From Pantoea eucalypti (lineage in GTDB: Bacteria; Pseudomonadota; Gammaproteobacteria; Enterobacterales; Enterobacteriaceae), in the NCBI RefSeq assembly GCF_009646115.1, contig NZ_CP045720.1, forward strand, positions 1,674,001-1,738,000: DNA of 64,000 bases, given 5' to 3'. Position numbers and translations under genes: made by a program. Position 1 is the stretch's first letter; the number at the start of each line of letters is the position of its first letter. Below are positions 47,267 to 55,416 of this stretch, in pieces. Below the pieces are notes generated by a model. That model was not told where the DNA came from. It made no database searches and was given only the letters and a program-made list of their open reading frames with translations.

Positions 47267-48055
47267 ATGGGAAGACAGAAAGCAGTGATCAAAGCGCGTC
47301 GTGAAGCAAGAAGAGTGCTTCGCAGTGACTCTCGCAGTCATCGTCAGCGCGAAGAAGAGTCGGTCACTTCGCTGGTGCATATGAGCGGACTGGATGCAAT
47401 TGGCATGGCGCGTGATACGCGTGACCGGTTACCGATTGAGGCCCGTAATGAAGCTCAGGCGCACTATCTTAATGCCATAGGAACGAAACAGCTGATCTTC
47501 GCAACCGGTGAAGCCGGATGCGGTAAAACCTGGATCAGTGCTGCGAAAGCAGCTGAGGCCCTGATTAATAAGGATATCGACAGGATTATCGTTACGCGCC
47601 CGGTACTACAGGCAGATGAGGATCTGGGTTTCCTGCCCGGTGATATTTCTGAGAAATTCGCCCCTTATTTCCGCCCGGTTTATGACATTCTGGTTAAACG
47701 TCTTGGCGCATCATTTATGCAATATTGTCTGCGTCCGGAAATTGCCAAGGTAGAGATTGCGCCTTTCGCCTACATGCGAGGCCGCACTTTTGAAAATGCT
47801 GTGGTGATTCTGGATGAGGCGCAGAACGTGACCGCCGCGCAGATGAAAATGTTCCTGACCCGACTGGGCGAAAACGTCACAGTCATTGTTAACGGCGATA
47901 TTACCCAGTGCGACTTGCCCGCTGGGGTGCCTTCCGGTCTCGCGGACGCGCTGGCGCGTTTTGAAGAGGACGAGATGGTTGGCATTGTGCGCTTTGGCAA
48001 AGAGGATTGTGTGCGTTCTGCGCTGTGTCAGCGCACCCTGCACGCGTATAGCTAG
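47267..48055 (+). CDS. phoH: PhoH-like ATPase
   Basis: PhoH (262 aa) is a cytoplasmic P-loop ATPase with helicase-like core, linked with phosphate starvation in E. coli. A basic N-terminal extension (MGRQKAVIKARREARRVLRS) leads into Walker A GEAGCGKTWIS, the RPVLQADEDLGFLPGD motif, and Walker B VVILDEAQN. An AAAGGT lies before the ATG. Its biochemical role is not settled. Monocistronic, with its own terminator. Confidence 0.92.
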   Translation: MGRQKAVIKARREARRVLRSDSRSHRQREEESVTSLVHMSGLDAIGMARDTRDRLPIEARNEAQAHYLNAIGTKQLIFATGEAGCGKTWISAAKAAEALINKDIDRIIVTRPVLQADEDLGFLPGDISEKFAPYFRPVYDILVKRLGASFMQYCLRPEIAKVEIAPFAYMRGRTFENAVVILDEAQNVTAAQMKMFLTRLGENVTVIVNGDITQCDLPAGVPSGLADALARFEEDEMVGIVRFGKEDCVRSALCQRTLHAYS

Positions 48056-48083
48056 CGTTTGATTGAGTAGAAGTGTAGCGCCC

Positions 48084-48110
48084 AAACCCGGCTTCGGCCG
48101 GGTTTTCTTT
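48084..48110 (+). terminator. Rho-independent terminator of phoH
   Basis: AAACCCGGC, loop TTCG, GCCGGGTTT and T-rich end, about 30 bp after the stop. Confidence 0.9.
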
Positions 48111-48171
48111 TCAGGCAATCCCTCAACAGAATTCATTCTCATCTAATAAGTGATTTCACTCTCATTTTCCC

Positions 48172-48187
48172 ATGAAACCGGTTGCAT
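48172..48187. promoter_or_regulatory. AscG-type operator 1
   Basis: ATGAAACCGGTTGCAT: matches the AscG consensus TGAAACCGGTTTCA with one change. It lies 114 bp before the PTS gene. The regulator is probably the LacI-family protein at 50308. Confidence 0.8.
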
Positions 48188-48208
48188 GAAATATCTCGCA
48201 GGATACCG

Positions 48209-48224
48209 TGAAACCGGTTGCATG
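48209..48224. promoter_or_regulatory. AscG-type operator 2
   Basis: TGAAACCGGTTGCATG, the same core as operator 1, centre-to-centre 36 bp, upstream of the PTS gene. Confidence 0.8.
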
Positions 48225-48300
48225 GCAGGTTTCCAGATTGCCATGCAAATATTTTCACTTTTTCAGACGGTGTAGTCAGTGACAATGAAAGGGAAAAAAT

Positions 48301-50214
48301 ATGACAGGCATCAGGGATTACAATAAGTTAGCAAGCGATATTCTTCATGAAGTTGGTGGGCAAGAGAATATCCAAAGTTTTACCCGCTGCGCCACGCGTT
48401 TAAGGCTGGTGCTTGTTAAAACGCCCGCTGAGGCGAAGCGTAACGTGCAACGTCTGTCAGGTGTCATTGCCGTAGTTGAGAGTGGCGGGCAGTTTCAGGT
48501 TGTGATCGGTACCCATGTCGCCGATGTGTTTAATGCAATGTCCGGCCTGGTTAAAGAGACAGGAACACCGAAACAGCTGGGAAAAACACGCAAACTGGAT
48601 GCGGTCATTGCCACGATGTCGGCGGTATTTGCGCCTATTGTTTATATTCTTGCAGCGGCAGGTATCCTTCAGGGACTGCTGATTGTTCTGGGTTTGATTA
48701 ATGTTGATATTAAAACAACCGGTACATTTGCTGTACTCAACTTCATGTCCTGGACGCCGTTTGCTTTTTTGCCCGTATTTATCGCGATTACGGCCGCACG
48801 GCATTTTAAATGTAACCCGTTTATTGCTGTCCTGTGTTGTTGTGCGTTAATTAGTCCGGACTGGACTTCGCTGGCAGCGCGCATTGCCGGGGGAGAAAGC
48901 ATCAATTTCCTTTTCTTCCCGCTTTCTGAAACAGTTTATACCTCTTCAGTTTTACCTCCCTTGTTTCTGGTTTGGGCACTCTCCTGGCTTGAACATCGTG
49001 TAGTCAGGTGGTTACCAGAGGTCATCAGTCCGCTTTTTACCCCATTAATCTGCTTTGTGGTGATTGTGCCGCTGACTCTGATCGTTATTGGTCCGATTAC
49101 CACATGGGCGGCTTTGGCGGTAGCAAATGGCTATAACGCATTGTTCCATGCTGCGCCCATGCTGGCCGCCGCGGTAATTGGAGGCATCTGGCAGATAATC
49201 GTTATTTTTGGCGTTCATTGGGGTATTACGCCCGTCATTATGGCGAACTTCGATACGCAGGGTCATGACTCCTTCCAGGCTTATCAGACTATCGCGGTTA
49301 TCGGTCAGATGGCGGCAGTGTTAGGTGTCTTTCTGAAAACCCGCAACGCGCAGTTAAAAGCAACTTCGCTCTCTGCCGGCGTCACCGCTATTTTTGGCAT
49401 CACTGAGCCGGCGATTTATGGCGTGACATTGCGCTTTAAAAAACCCTTTATCTGTGGCTGTATTGGCGGGGCAATTGGTGCCGTTGTTGCCAGCCTGTTC
49501 GGTAGCCTTTACTACGCGTATGCTGCACTGCCGGGTCTGTTTACGCTGGTTAATGCCATCAGTCCTGATGCGCCGATGTCGTTTATTGGTGAGCTTGCAG
49601 GTGCGGGTACGACAATAGTGCTGACTATTTTGATGGTGCAGTTTGTAGGCTTCGACGATCCCATCGATGAAGAAGAGTCTGCGCCTCTGGCATCCACCCC
49701 GCAGGCAACATCCACAGCGGCGAGTGGTCAGGCGATTGATATTCTTAGCCCGTTAAAAGGAGAGGTCCTCGCGCTGGAAAGTGTTACTGATGAGGTCTTT
49801 GCCGGTAAGGTGATGGGTGACGGTATCGCCATTAAGCCGGCCGCGGGAAAAGTGGTGGCACCCTGTAATGCGAGGGTGGAATCCCTGATCGCTTCCCATC
49901 ATGCCATCGGGTTATTGTGTGATAATGGCGCCGAATTGCTGATCCATGTTGGATTAAATACGGTCGAGTTGCAGGGGCAATATTTCCGACCGTTGGTAAA
50001 AGAGGGGGATGTTGTTAAAGCAGGTACGCCACTTCTTGAATTCGACAAAGACTGCATTGAACGTGAAGGCTATGACCTGACAACACCCGTCCTGGTGGTG
50101 AATAGCGAAGACTTTATTTTAACAGAATATCAGTCTCAGGGTCCCATCGGGCCAGGGATGCCGCTGATGTCTATGACACAAAGAGAGGGGGCTGGGCGCG
50201 CACAGGTTAAATGA
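48301..50214 (+). CDS. Beta-glucoside-specific PTS permease EIIBCA (AscF/BglF-like)
   Basis: The protein (637 aa) imports and phosphorylates aryl-beta-glucosides. EIIB lies first with the phosphoryl Cys30 in FTRCATRLRLVL, then the ten-helix EIIC domain (about 105-460) with GITEPAIYGV, then EIIA (about 480-630) with the phosphoryl His in ELLIHVGLNTVEL. The B-C-A order is that of BglF. An AGGGAAAAAAT precedes the ATG. Two AscG-type operators lie upstream and the AscG-like repressor downstream. No phospho-beta-glucosidase gene is in the window, so the hydrolase must be elsewhere or be lost. Confidence 0.93.
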   Translation: MTGIRDYNKLASDILHEVGGQENIQSFTRCATRLRLVLVKTPAEAKRNVQRLSGVIAVVESGGQFQVVIGTHVADVFNAMSGLVKETGTPKQLGKTRKLDAVIATMSAVFAPIVYILAAAGILQGLLIVLGLINVDIKTTGTFAVLNFMSWTPFAFLPVFIAITAARHFKCNPFIAVLCCCALISPDWTSLAARIAGGESINFLFFPLSETVYTSSVLPPLFLVWALSWLEHRVVRWLPEVISPLFTPLICFVVIVPLTLIVIGPITTWAALAVANGYNALFHAAPMLAAAVIGGIWQIIVIFGVHWGITPVIMANFDTQGHDSFQAYQTIAVIGQMAAVLGVFLKTRNAQLKATSLSAGVTAIFGITEPAIYGVTLRFKKPFICGCIGGAIGAVVASLFGSLYYAYAALPGLFTLVNAISPDAPMSFIGELAGAGTTIVLTILMVQFVGFDDPIDEEESAPLASTPQATSTAASGQAIDILSPLKGEVLALESVTDEVFAGKVMGDGIAIKPAAGKVVAPCNARVESLIASHHAIGLLCDNGAELLIHVGLNTVELQGQYFRPLVKEGDVVKAGTPLLEFDKDCIEREGYDLTTPVLVVNSEDFILTEYQSQGPIGPGMPLMSMTQREGAGRAQVK

Positions 50215-50307
50215 CCCCGGTTTTAGTCGATACGATTAATGTGTATCTCACTTTACAGCCTGGTTCAGCCTGGGTGGTTTAAGCCATCCAATGATTGAGG
50301 TTCCTTA

Positions 50308-51312
50308 ATGGTCACAATACAGGACATCGCCAGGGTGGCTGGTGTATCAAAAGCCACCGTATCGCGTGCGTTAAGTGGCAAGGTTTTTGTGCGCGAAGAG
50401 GTGAAAGCCAGAATTATGCAGGCTGTAGCTGATACGGGTTATCGACCTAATCTGCTGGCACGAAACCTTTCTACTAATAAAACGCATTCGATTGGGCTGG
50501 TTATCACTAACGGATTGTACAACGGGCCGTTTTTTTCAAGCCTGGTTTATCAGGCGGCAACGCTCAGCGAGAAACAAAACCGTCAGCTGGTGCTCGCGGA
50601 CGGTAAACACAGTGCTCAGGACGAGCGCAATGCGATTGACTTACTTATTGAGCTCCGTTGCGAAGCGATTATGCTCTACCCCAAGTATCTTTCAGTCAGT
50701 GAGCTGGATGATATTGTCGATAAAATTCAGACGCCGATAGTGGTCATTAATCGTGAACTCATCAGAAATCGACGCCACTGTGTGTTCACCGACCATCAGC
50801 GCAGTAGTGAAGAGATGATGGCGCATCTGTTGGCGCATGGGCATACCCGGATTGCGTTTATATCGGGATGCAATGATTCACCGACAGGTGAGCGTCGTTT
50901 ACAGGGCTATCGTAATGCACTACTGAACGCGGGGATCGACCCGGATCCGCAATTAGTGGTGCAGGGTAGCTGGAGCACAGAGAGTGGATACGACGCCGGA
51001 CTCCAGCTATTAGCGCGCAATATTCCGTTCACCTGCGTGCTGGCGGCCAATGACGACATGGCCATTGGTGTGGCAAAAGCGTTTCAGGACGCGGGCAAAA
51101 CTATACCTGGCGATATTTCACTTGCCGGGTTTGATGACTCAGTGATTGGAAAGTATTACACACCCTCTCTAACGACTGTTCGTGTGCCTATTGATGAAAT
51201 GATACAGGATGCGATTAAGATTTTATTGCATCCCGATGAGAGCGTCCCGTCTTCTCATCAGGGAACGCTGGTAAGCCGGGATTCAGTGACGCCGCAGGCT
51301 GTGGCGGTGTGA
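50308..51312 (+). CDS. LacI-family repressor, AscG-like
   Basis: The protein (334 aa) has an N-terminal LacI helix-turn-helix (VTIQDIARVAGVSKATVSRA) with hinge NLLARNLSTNKTHSIGLVIT, then a periplasmic-binding-like sugar domain. It resembles E. coli AscG along its length (LVLADGKHSAQDERNAIDLL; ASNDDMAIG-type segment AANDDMAIGVAKAF). AscG represses the ascFB genes via TGAAACCGGTTTCA sites; two near-copies lie before the PTS gene at 48301. A GAGG lies 8 bp before the ATG. The effector, probably a beta-glucoside phosphate, is inference. Confidence 0.9.
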   Translation: MVTIQDIARVAGVSKATVSRALSGKVFVREEVKARIMQAVADTGYRPNLLARNLSTNKTHSIGLVITNGLYNGPFFSSLVYQAATLSEKQNRQLVLADGKHSAQDERNAIDLLIELRCEAIMLYPKYLSVSELDDIVDKIQTPIVVINRELIRNRRHCVFTDHQRSSEEMMAHLLAHGHTRIAFISGCNDSPTGERRLQGYRNALLNAGIDPDPQLVVQGSWSTESGYDAGLQLLARNIPFTCVLAANDDMAIGVAKAFQDAGKTIPGDISLAGFDDSVIGKYYTPSLTTVRVPIDEMIQDAIKILLHPDESVPSSHQGTLVSRDSVTPQAVAV

Positions 51313-51428
51313 TGCTGGTGGCAGGCGCCAGGACTTGTGTCTGCCATGCGTTAATTTAAGGCTGTGACTTTGCATTTAAAGGTGTGCGGCTCTCACAATA
51401 ACCGTCATTCAGGCTCTTCTTCAGAATG

Positions 51429-51601
51429 TGGCGGTGAGAGGGGGATTGATTCGCTGCGCTCACCCTTCGGGCAGCGTCGCAGGCTCCGCTGTCCAGCGGG
51501 CATGGCCCGTTGTCGAACCCCGTCGGGGGTTCTCATACCCCTCTCTCTTTGCAATATGCAAAAAAAAGCCTGAACAAACGTTCAGGCTCTTCTTCAAAAT
51601 G
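51429..51601 (-). repeat. tRNA-tail repeat, copy 3 (most distal, 173 bp)
   Basis: On the minus strand the unit contains a copy of the tRNA-Ser 3' tail (AATCCCCCTCTCACCGCCA) and, upstream of it, a spacer with GGGGTTCG-containing segment and a terminator hairpin. Its hairpin is at 51560-51588 (AGCCTGAAC...GTTCAGGCT type). Period 173-174 bp with the next copies. Confidence 0.9.
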
Positions 51602-51775
51602 TGGCGGTGAGAGGGGGATTGATTCGCTGCGCTCACCCTTCGGGCAGCGTCGCAGGCTCCGCTGTCCAGCGGGCATGGCCCGTTGTCGAACCCCGGCGGG
51701 GGTTCTCATACCCCTCTCTCAGTGCAATATGCAAAAAAAAAGCCTGAACAAACGTACAGGCTCTTCTTCAGAATG
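51602..51775 (-). repeat. tRNA-tail repeat, copy 2 (174 bp)
   Basis: Second copy of the 174-bp unit. The tRNA-tail begins at 51602 (TGGCGGTGAGAG on the plus strand). Terminator hairpin at 51733-51762; the loop side differs by one base (CGTACAGG instead of CGTTCAGG). Confidence 0.9.
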
Positions 51776-51949
51776 TGGCGGTGAGAGGGGGATTGATTCG
51801 CTGCGCTCACCCTTCGGGCAGCGTCGCAGGCTCCGCTGTCCAGCGGGCATGGCCCGTTGTCGAACCCCGGCGGGGGTTCTCATACCCCTCTCTCAGTGCA
51901 ATATGCAAAAAAAAAGCCTGAACAAACGTTCAGGCTCTTCTTCAGAATG
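51776..51949 (-). repeat. tRNA-tail repeat, copy 1 (next to the tRNA, 174 bp)
   Basis: The unit directly downstream of tRNA-Ser in its direction of transcription. It begins at the 3' end of the tRNA and includes the hairpin at 51907-51936 (AGCCTGAAC, loop, GTTCAGGCT, T9), which acts as the tRNA terminator. The tail copy ends at 51776. Confidence 0.9.
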
Positions 51950-52037
51950 TGGCGGTGAGAGGGGGATTCGAACCCCCGATACGTTGCCGTATACACACTT
52001 TCCAGGCGTGCTCCTTCAGCCACTCGGACACCTCACC
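51950..52037 (-). tRNA. tRNA-Ser (anticodon GGA)
   Basis: An 88-nt class II tRNA with encoded CCA. On the minus strand the acceptor starts GGTGAGGTG and ends CTCACCGCCA, the anticodon loop CTGGAAA gives GGA, the long variable arm is visible (TGTATACGGCAACGTA) and the T-arm is GGGGGTTCGAATCCCCC. It matches E. coli serW/serX almost perfectly. Confidence 0.97.
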
Positions 52038-52076
52038 ACATTTACTTCGCCGACCGCGCTGGGTCAACGGGGCGGT

Positions 52077-52105
52077 ACTATAGGGAGTCGGCTGAAAAGG
52101 GTCAA
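52077..52105 (-). promoter_or_regulatory. Sigma-70 promoter of tRNA-Ser
   Basis: On the minus strand TTGACC, 17 bp, TATAGT, followed by a GC-rich discriminator (ACCGCCCC) typical of stringently controlled stable-RNA promoters. Confidence 0.88.
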
Positions 52106-52213
52106 GCACTATTTTTCTCTTTTGATCTATTCGCTTAAGCTCTGAACGAATCGATTTACTGCGACATAAAACCGAGGATTTATGTCGCATATTTTGCTTC
52201 GTTAAAGGCTAAA

Positions 52214-52747
52214 TCAGCTCTTCACCCGATTCGCGAAACTTTTGCGCAGTTTCTGCAGCTTCGGTGGGATTACCGCCATGCAGTAGCCGTTGCGCTGGCC
52301 CGCGCCTTCCCAGTAATCCTGATGATAGGCTTCGGCAGGGTACCACTCTTTCAGCGGCTCAATGGTGGTTACCACCGGCACATCATGGTCAGCCTGAGCA
52401 CGGGCAATGGCGGCGCGCGCTTCTGCTTCCTGTTCTGCGTTGGCCGGGAAGATCGCCGAGCGATACTGGGTGCCGATATCATTGCCCTGACGGTTAAGCT
52501 GGGTCGGATCATGCGTCACAAAGCTGATATCCAGAAGATCGCCGTAGGTCACTTTCTCCGGGTCAAAGCCAATGCGGATGGCTTCTGCATGACCGGTTGC
52601 ACCACTGCAGACCTGCTCATAAGTCGGATTAGGACGGGCACCACCGGTATAGCCACTTTCAACCGACTCTACGCCGATCACATCTTTAAACACCGCTTCG
52701 GTACACCAGAAACAGCCGCCGGCGATAACTGCATATTCGATAGCCAT
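52214..52747 (-). CDS. msrA: Peptide methionine-S-sulfoxide reductase MsrA
   Basis: The protein (177 aa) reduces S-methionine sulfoxide in proteins. The catalytic motif GGCFWCTEAVFKDVIGV is at residues 10-26 with the active Cys, then GYTGGARPNPTYEQVCSGAT and RQGNDIGTQYRSAIF. It is the short form, without the N-terminal extension of E. coli MsrA (212 aa). The paralogue class is common in Erwiniaceae and pseudomonads. Convergent with nothing nearby; upstream is the flavin reductase gene on the same strand. Confidence 0.93.
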   Translation of the reverse strand: MAIEYAVIAGGCFWCTEAVFKDVIGVESVESGYTGGARPNPTYEQVCSGATGHAEAIRIGFDPEKVTYGDLLDISFVTHDPTQLNRQGNDIGTQYRSAIFPANAEQEAEARAAIARAQADHDVPVVTTIEPLKEWYPAEAYHQDYWEGAGQRNGYCMAVIPPKLQKLRKSFANRVKS

Positions 52748-52806
52748 AATAATTTACTCCTGTCAGGTCGAAAGAGGTGAATGGGGGCGCGACAGACTGC
52801 TTTCAA

Positions 52807-53373
52807 CTAGATCAGCATCTCCGGTTTAAAATCTCTGCTCCTGTCCACTATTTTCTCGCTCATCACGCTGAACCGGCCCTCGCCGGTATAGTGCAGAGTC
52901 GTGGGATATTCCGGCTGCTCAGCAACATGGGCTTTCACGATCTCAAAAATAAACAGGTTGTAGTTAGCGACCATCGAATCGTCATAGAGCTGACACTCAA
53001 AGCTGGCAAAGCATTCGGCAATCATCGGCGCGCCCACGACCTGAGCCGGTTCAGGCGTGAGGCCAAAAGCCTCGAACTTATCCAGCTGGTCTCCGTGGCT
53101 GTTGCCAATCCCTACAACTTCATCAATCAGTGAGGCCGAAGGGATATTCAGCACGCATTGACCGCTATTCCGAATCAGCTCATGGCTGTGATTCATGCCG
53201 GCAATCACGCAGCCGACCAGGGAGGGCGAGAACTCCATCACCGTGTGCCAGCCGAGCGTCATGATGTCATGGTGATCTTTGTACTGTGAACTGAGCAGCA
53301 GCACCGGCCCGGGTTCAAGATATTTACGGGCTTTACTGACCGGGAAAGCATATTTGTGCATGCGTTGGCTCAT
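52807..53373 (-). CDS. Flavin reductase family protein
   Basis: The protein (188 aa) belongs to the FMN-binding split-barrel flavin reductases (FMN_red / flavin reductase-like domain). Visible are the stretch PGPVLLLSSQYKDHHDIMTL, then GWHTVMEFSPSLVGCVIAGM, and NHSHELIRNSGQCVLNIPSA, the order of the family. It is probably cytoplasmic; the electron donor and substrate cannot be read from sequence. It lies 59 bp upstream of msrA on the same strand, and a redox link with msrA is possible. Confidence 0.85.
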   Translation of the reverse strand: MSQRMHKYAFPVSKARKYLEPGPVLLLSSQYKDHHDIMTLGWHTVMEFSPSLVGCVIAGMNHSHELIRNSGQCVLNIPSASLIDEVVGIGNSHGDQLDKFEAFGLTPEPAQVVGAPMIAECFASFECQLYDDSMVANYNLFIFEIVKAHVAEQPEYPTTLHYTGEGRFSVMSEKIVDRSRDFKPEMLI

Positions 53374-53493
53374 GACATAACTCCTTTAGCGTAAGGGTGC
53401 CATTAAGTGTAGAGCACCCGGCGCATAGAGCAGGAGCCTCAATGGTCAGAAATGCGAGGTTGATAGCGGAGGGAAGAGCGGTGACATTTTACT

Positions 53494-53541
53494 GCAGTAT
53501 CGCGACCTTAAGGTTTCCTTAATATGCAGTCGCGATACTGC
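53494..53541. other. Perfect 13-bp inverted repeat around a PmrA box
   Basis: GCAGTATCGCGAC (53494-53506) and GTCGCGATACTGC (53529-53541) are perfect inverse copies 22 bp apart. The PmrA box lies between them. No T-run follows, so it is not a plain terminator. Confidence 0.85.
53507..53523 (+). promoter_or_regulatory. PmrA (BasR) box before the 39-residue protein
   Basis: CTTAAGGTTTCCTTAAT: two CTTAA half-sites with 6-bp spacer, the PmrA pattern. It lies 42 bp before the small ORF and faces it. A copy with one change is found before eptA (57091-57110). Confidence 0.85.
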
Positions 53542-53564
53542 CCGCTCTAAGTGAGGATAATATT

Positions 53565-53684
53565 ATGAAAACTGTACCTGTCTCTCTTCCTGTTACTGCT
53601 TCACATCCGATGAGTGAATATGCTGCATTGCTGATTGCCGCAGCCACCGTTGTTCTTTTCCTGTCAGCCTGGTTTACTGCTTAA
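53565..53684 (+). CDS. Small membrane protein (39 aa), probably PmrA-regulated
   Basis: The protein is M1-A39 with a single membrane helix of about residues 19-37 (YAALLIAAATVVLFLSAWFT) and a short polar N-terminus (MKTVPVSLPVTASHPMSE). GAGG lies 8 bp before the ATG, and a PmrA box lies upstream. The stop overlaps the pmrB stop codon by 4 bp (convergent). Length and position recall Salmonella PmrR (a PmrA-regulated small membrane protein that inhibits LpxT), but the sequence is not alike. Too short for default gene callers; function unknown. Confidence 0.7.
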   Translation: MKTVPVSLPVTASHPMSEYAALLIAAATVVLFLSAWFTA

Positions 53685-54739
53685 AATTTAACGACGGCCC
53701 GACACCCGCTTCGGTCGCGACGATTCCCCAGGAAAAACTGAAACCGGTGTAGCTGGACGATACGGCTGACAATGCTCAGCCCAAGTCCGATACCGCCGTA
53801 ACGACTGTCCATGCGGATAAATGCCTTACTCAGCTCGCCACTTTTACTCTCATCGATACCGAGTCCCTCATCTTCCACCACCAACATCAGGTCGGGAGCA
53901 GAGAGCAGCTGCACACTGATCGTGCTGTTATCCGGGCTGTAGCGATGAGCATTCTCTACCAGATTACGCAACAACATCTTCAGCAGCGTGGCATCACCGC
54001 GCACAAACTGCTCCTGCGGCAAATCAAGCAACAGCGTCTGCTGATGCGCCTCCAGCATGATACTCAGCTCCGCCTCCATCGGCAGGATCACATCTTCGAT
54101 CAGCCCGACGTTCTGATAGGTACCAGAGGTAAACGACTGCCCGGCTCGCGCCAGATTCAGCAACTGCGACACGCTGTGTGTCATTTGATCCAGGCGCTGC
54201 ACCAGCGGCTGAACTTTGACATCGCTATTACGCTCAATTAATTCCAGATGCAGGCGTAATCCCGCCAGCGGCGTTCTCAACTCATGCGCCACATCAGCAG
54301 TGAACAGCCGCTCGCGCTCGAGGCTGCTGTTCAGACGCGCGACCAGCTGATTGATCGCCTGGGTCACGGCATCGATCTCATGGACCTGACTGTAACAGGC
54401 GACAGGCTCGAGATTTTCTTCGCTGCGACTCTCCAGTTCACGCTGCAATTGATAAAGCGGCCGGGTAATCCATTTTACCGCCTGATAGCAAAGCAATAGC
54501 GTCAGAGTAATCATGACCAGACTAGGCACCGCCAGGCTGGCTACCGCTTCATGAATTTCACGTTTAACGTGACTGTCCATGTTACGTTTCTGCAACTGCG
54601 CTTCCACCAGAAACTGAATCTGCTCTTTACTCTCATGCCATAGCCAGATCACGCTGATGATCTGAAAGACCAGCAGAATCAGGCCGATAGCCAGAATGAG
54701 GCGAAAGCGCATACTACGGTGATCGAAACCTCTTATCAT
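53681..54739 (-). CDS. pmrB: Sensor histidine kinase PmrB (BasS)
   Basis: PmrB (352 aa) senses ferric iron, aluminium and mild acid and phosphorylates PmrA. It has two membrane helices (about 11-31 and 68-88) around a short periplasmic loop, a HAMP linker, the H-box [20 protein letters not shown], and the N/G1/G2 boxes [21 protein letters not shown] and [13 protein letters not shown]. The start overlaps pmrA by 4 bp. It is the last gene of eptA-pmrA-pmrB, and its stop overlaps that of the convergent 39-residue gene. Confidence 0.94.
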   Translation of the reverse strand: MIRGFDHRSMRFRLILAIGLILLVFQIISVIWLWHESKEQIQFLVEAQLQKRNMDSHVKREIHEAVASLAVPSLVMITLTLLLCYQAVKWITRPLYQLQRELESRSEENLEPVACYSQVHEIDAVTQAINQLVARLNSSLERERLFTADVAHELRTPLAGLRLHLELIERNSDVKVQPLVQRLDQMTHSVSQLLNLARAGQSFTSGTYQNVGLIEDVILPMEAELSIMLEAHQQTLLLDLPQEQFVRGDATLLKMLLRNLVENAHRYSPDNSTISVQLLSAPDLMLVVEDEGLGIDESKSGELSKAFIRMDSRYGGIGLGLSIVSRIVQLHRFQFFLGNRRDRSGCRAVVKF

Positions 54740-55416
54740 GTTGCCTCACGAACGCCATCCTGCGTTACCAGCGCATAACCGAAGCCGCGCACGGTGCGAA
54801 TCGCGCTTTTACCAATTTTGTCACGCAGATTATGGATATGTACTTCCAGCGTATTAGTAGAAGGCTCGGTCTCCCAGTTGTAAATATCCTGGTAGAGAAT
54901 TTCACGGTGCACCGGATTTCCAGCCTTGAGCATCAGCCGTGACAGAATCGCAAACTCTTTAGGTGTCAGATCCAGCAGCACGTCATTAAGCATAATCTGG
55001 CGATGGGTCATATCCAGTGCCAGCGCACCCACTCTGACATGACTGTCGCCCTGATTAACATGGCGGCGGATCAATGCGCGGATACGCGCCAGCAGCTCAT
55101 CCAGCGAAAACGGTTTAATCAGATAGTCGTCAGCACCCGCGTCGAGTCCGGCAATCCGCTCGTTGATGGTGTCGCGCGCGGTCAGAATCAGCACAGGTGT
55201 CATCTGCTTCTGGCGACGCAGTCGTATCAGAAAATGCAGGCCATCTTCGTCCGGCAGGCCAAGGTCCAGCACCACCAGACTATAGAGGCCGCTGGCGAAG
55301 TGCGCTTCAGCGTCCCGCACGCGCGTCACGCCATCACAGACATAGCCTTCACCTTCCAGCGCCAGTATCAGACCCTGCAACAGCAGAGCATCATCTTCAA
55401 CAATCAGTATCTTCAT
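54736..55416 (-). CDS. pmrA: Response regulator PmrA (BasR)
   Basis: PmrA (226 aa) is an OmpR-type response regulator for lipid A modification. The receiver has [20 protein letters not shown], the phosphoryl Asp in [14 protein letters not shown] and the Lys in [13 protein letters not shown]; the winged helix ends with [20 protein letters not shown] and VRGFGYAL. The frame is open to 55434, but the ATG at 55416 overlaps the eptA stop (TAATG) and is preferred. Boxes for it precede eptA and the 39-residue gene. Confidence 0.95.
   Translation of the reverse strand: MKILIVEDDALLLQGLILALEGEGYVCDGVTRVRDAEAHFASGLYSLVVLDLGLPDEDGLHFLIRLRRQKQMTPVLILTARDTINERIAGLDAGADDYLIKPFSLDELLARIRALIRRHVNQGDSHVRVGALALDMTHRQIMLNDVLLDLTPKEFAILSRLMLKAGNPVHREILYQDIYNWETEPSTNTLEVHIHNLRDKIGKSAIRTVRGFGYALVTQDGVREAT

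Noticed and set aside
51364..52145. Frames of up to 211 codons reading through the tRNA-tail repeats and tRNA
   Set aside because: They repeat themselves with the 174-bp period and run antisense to a tRNA gene; they are not protein genes.
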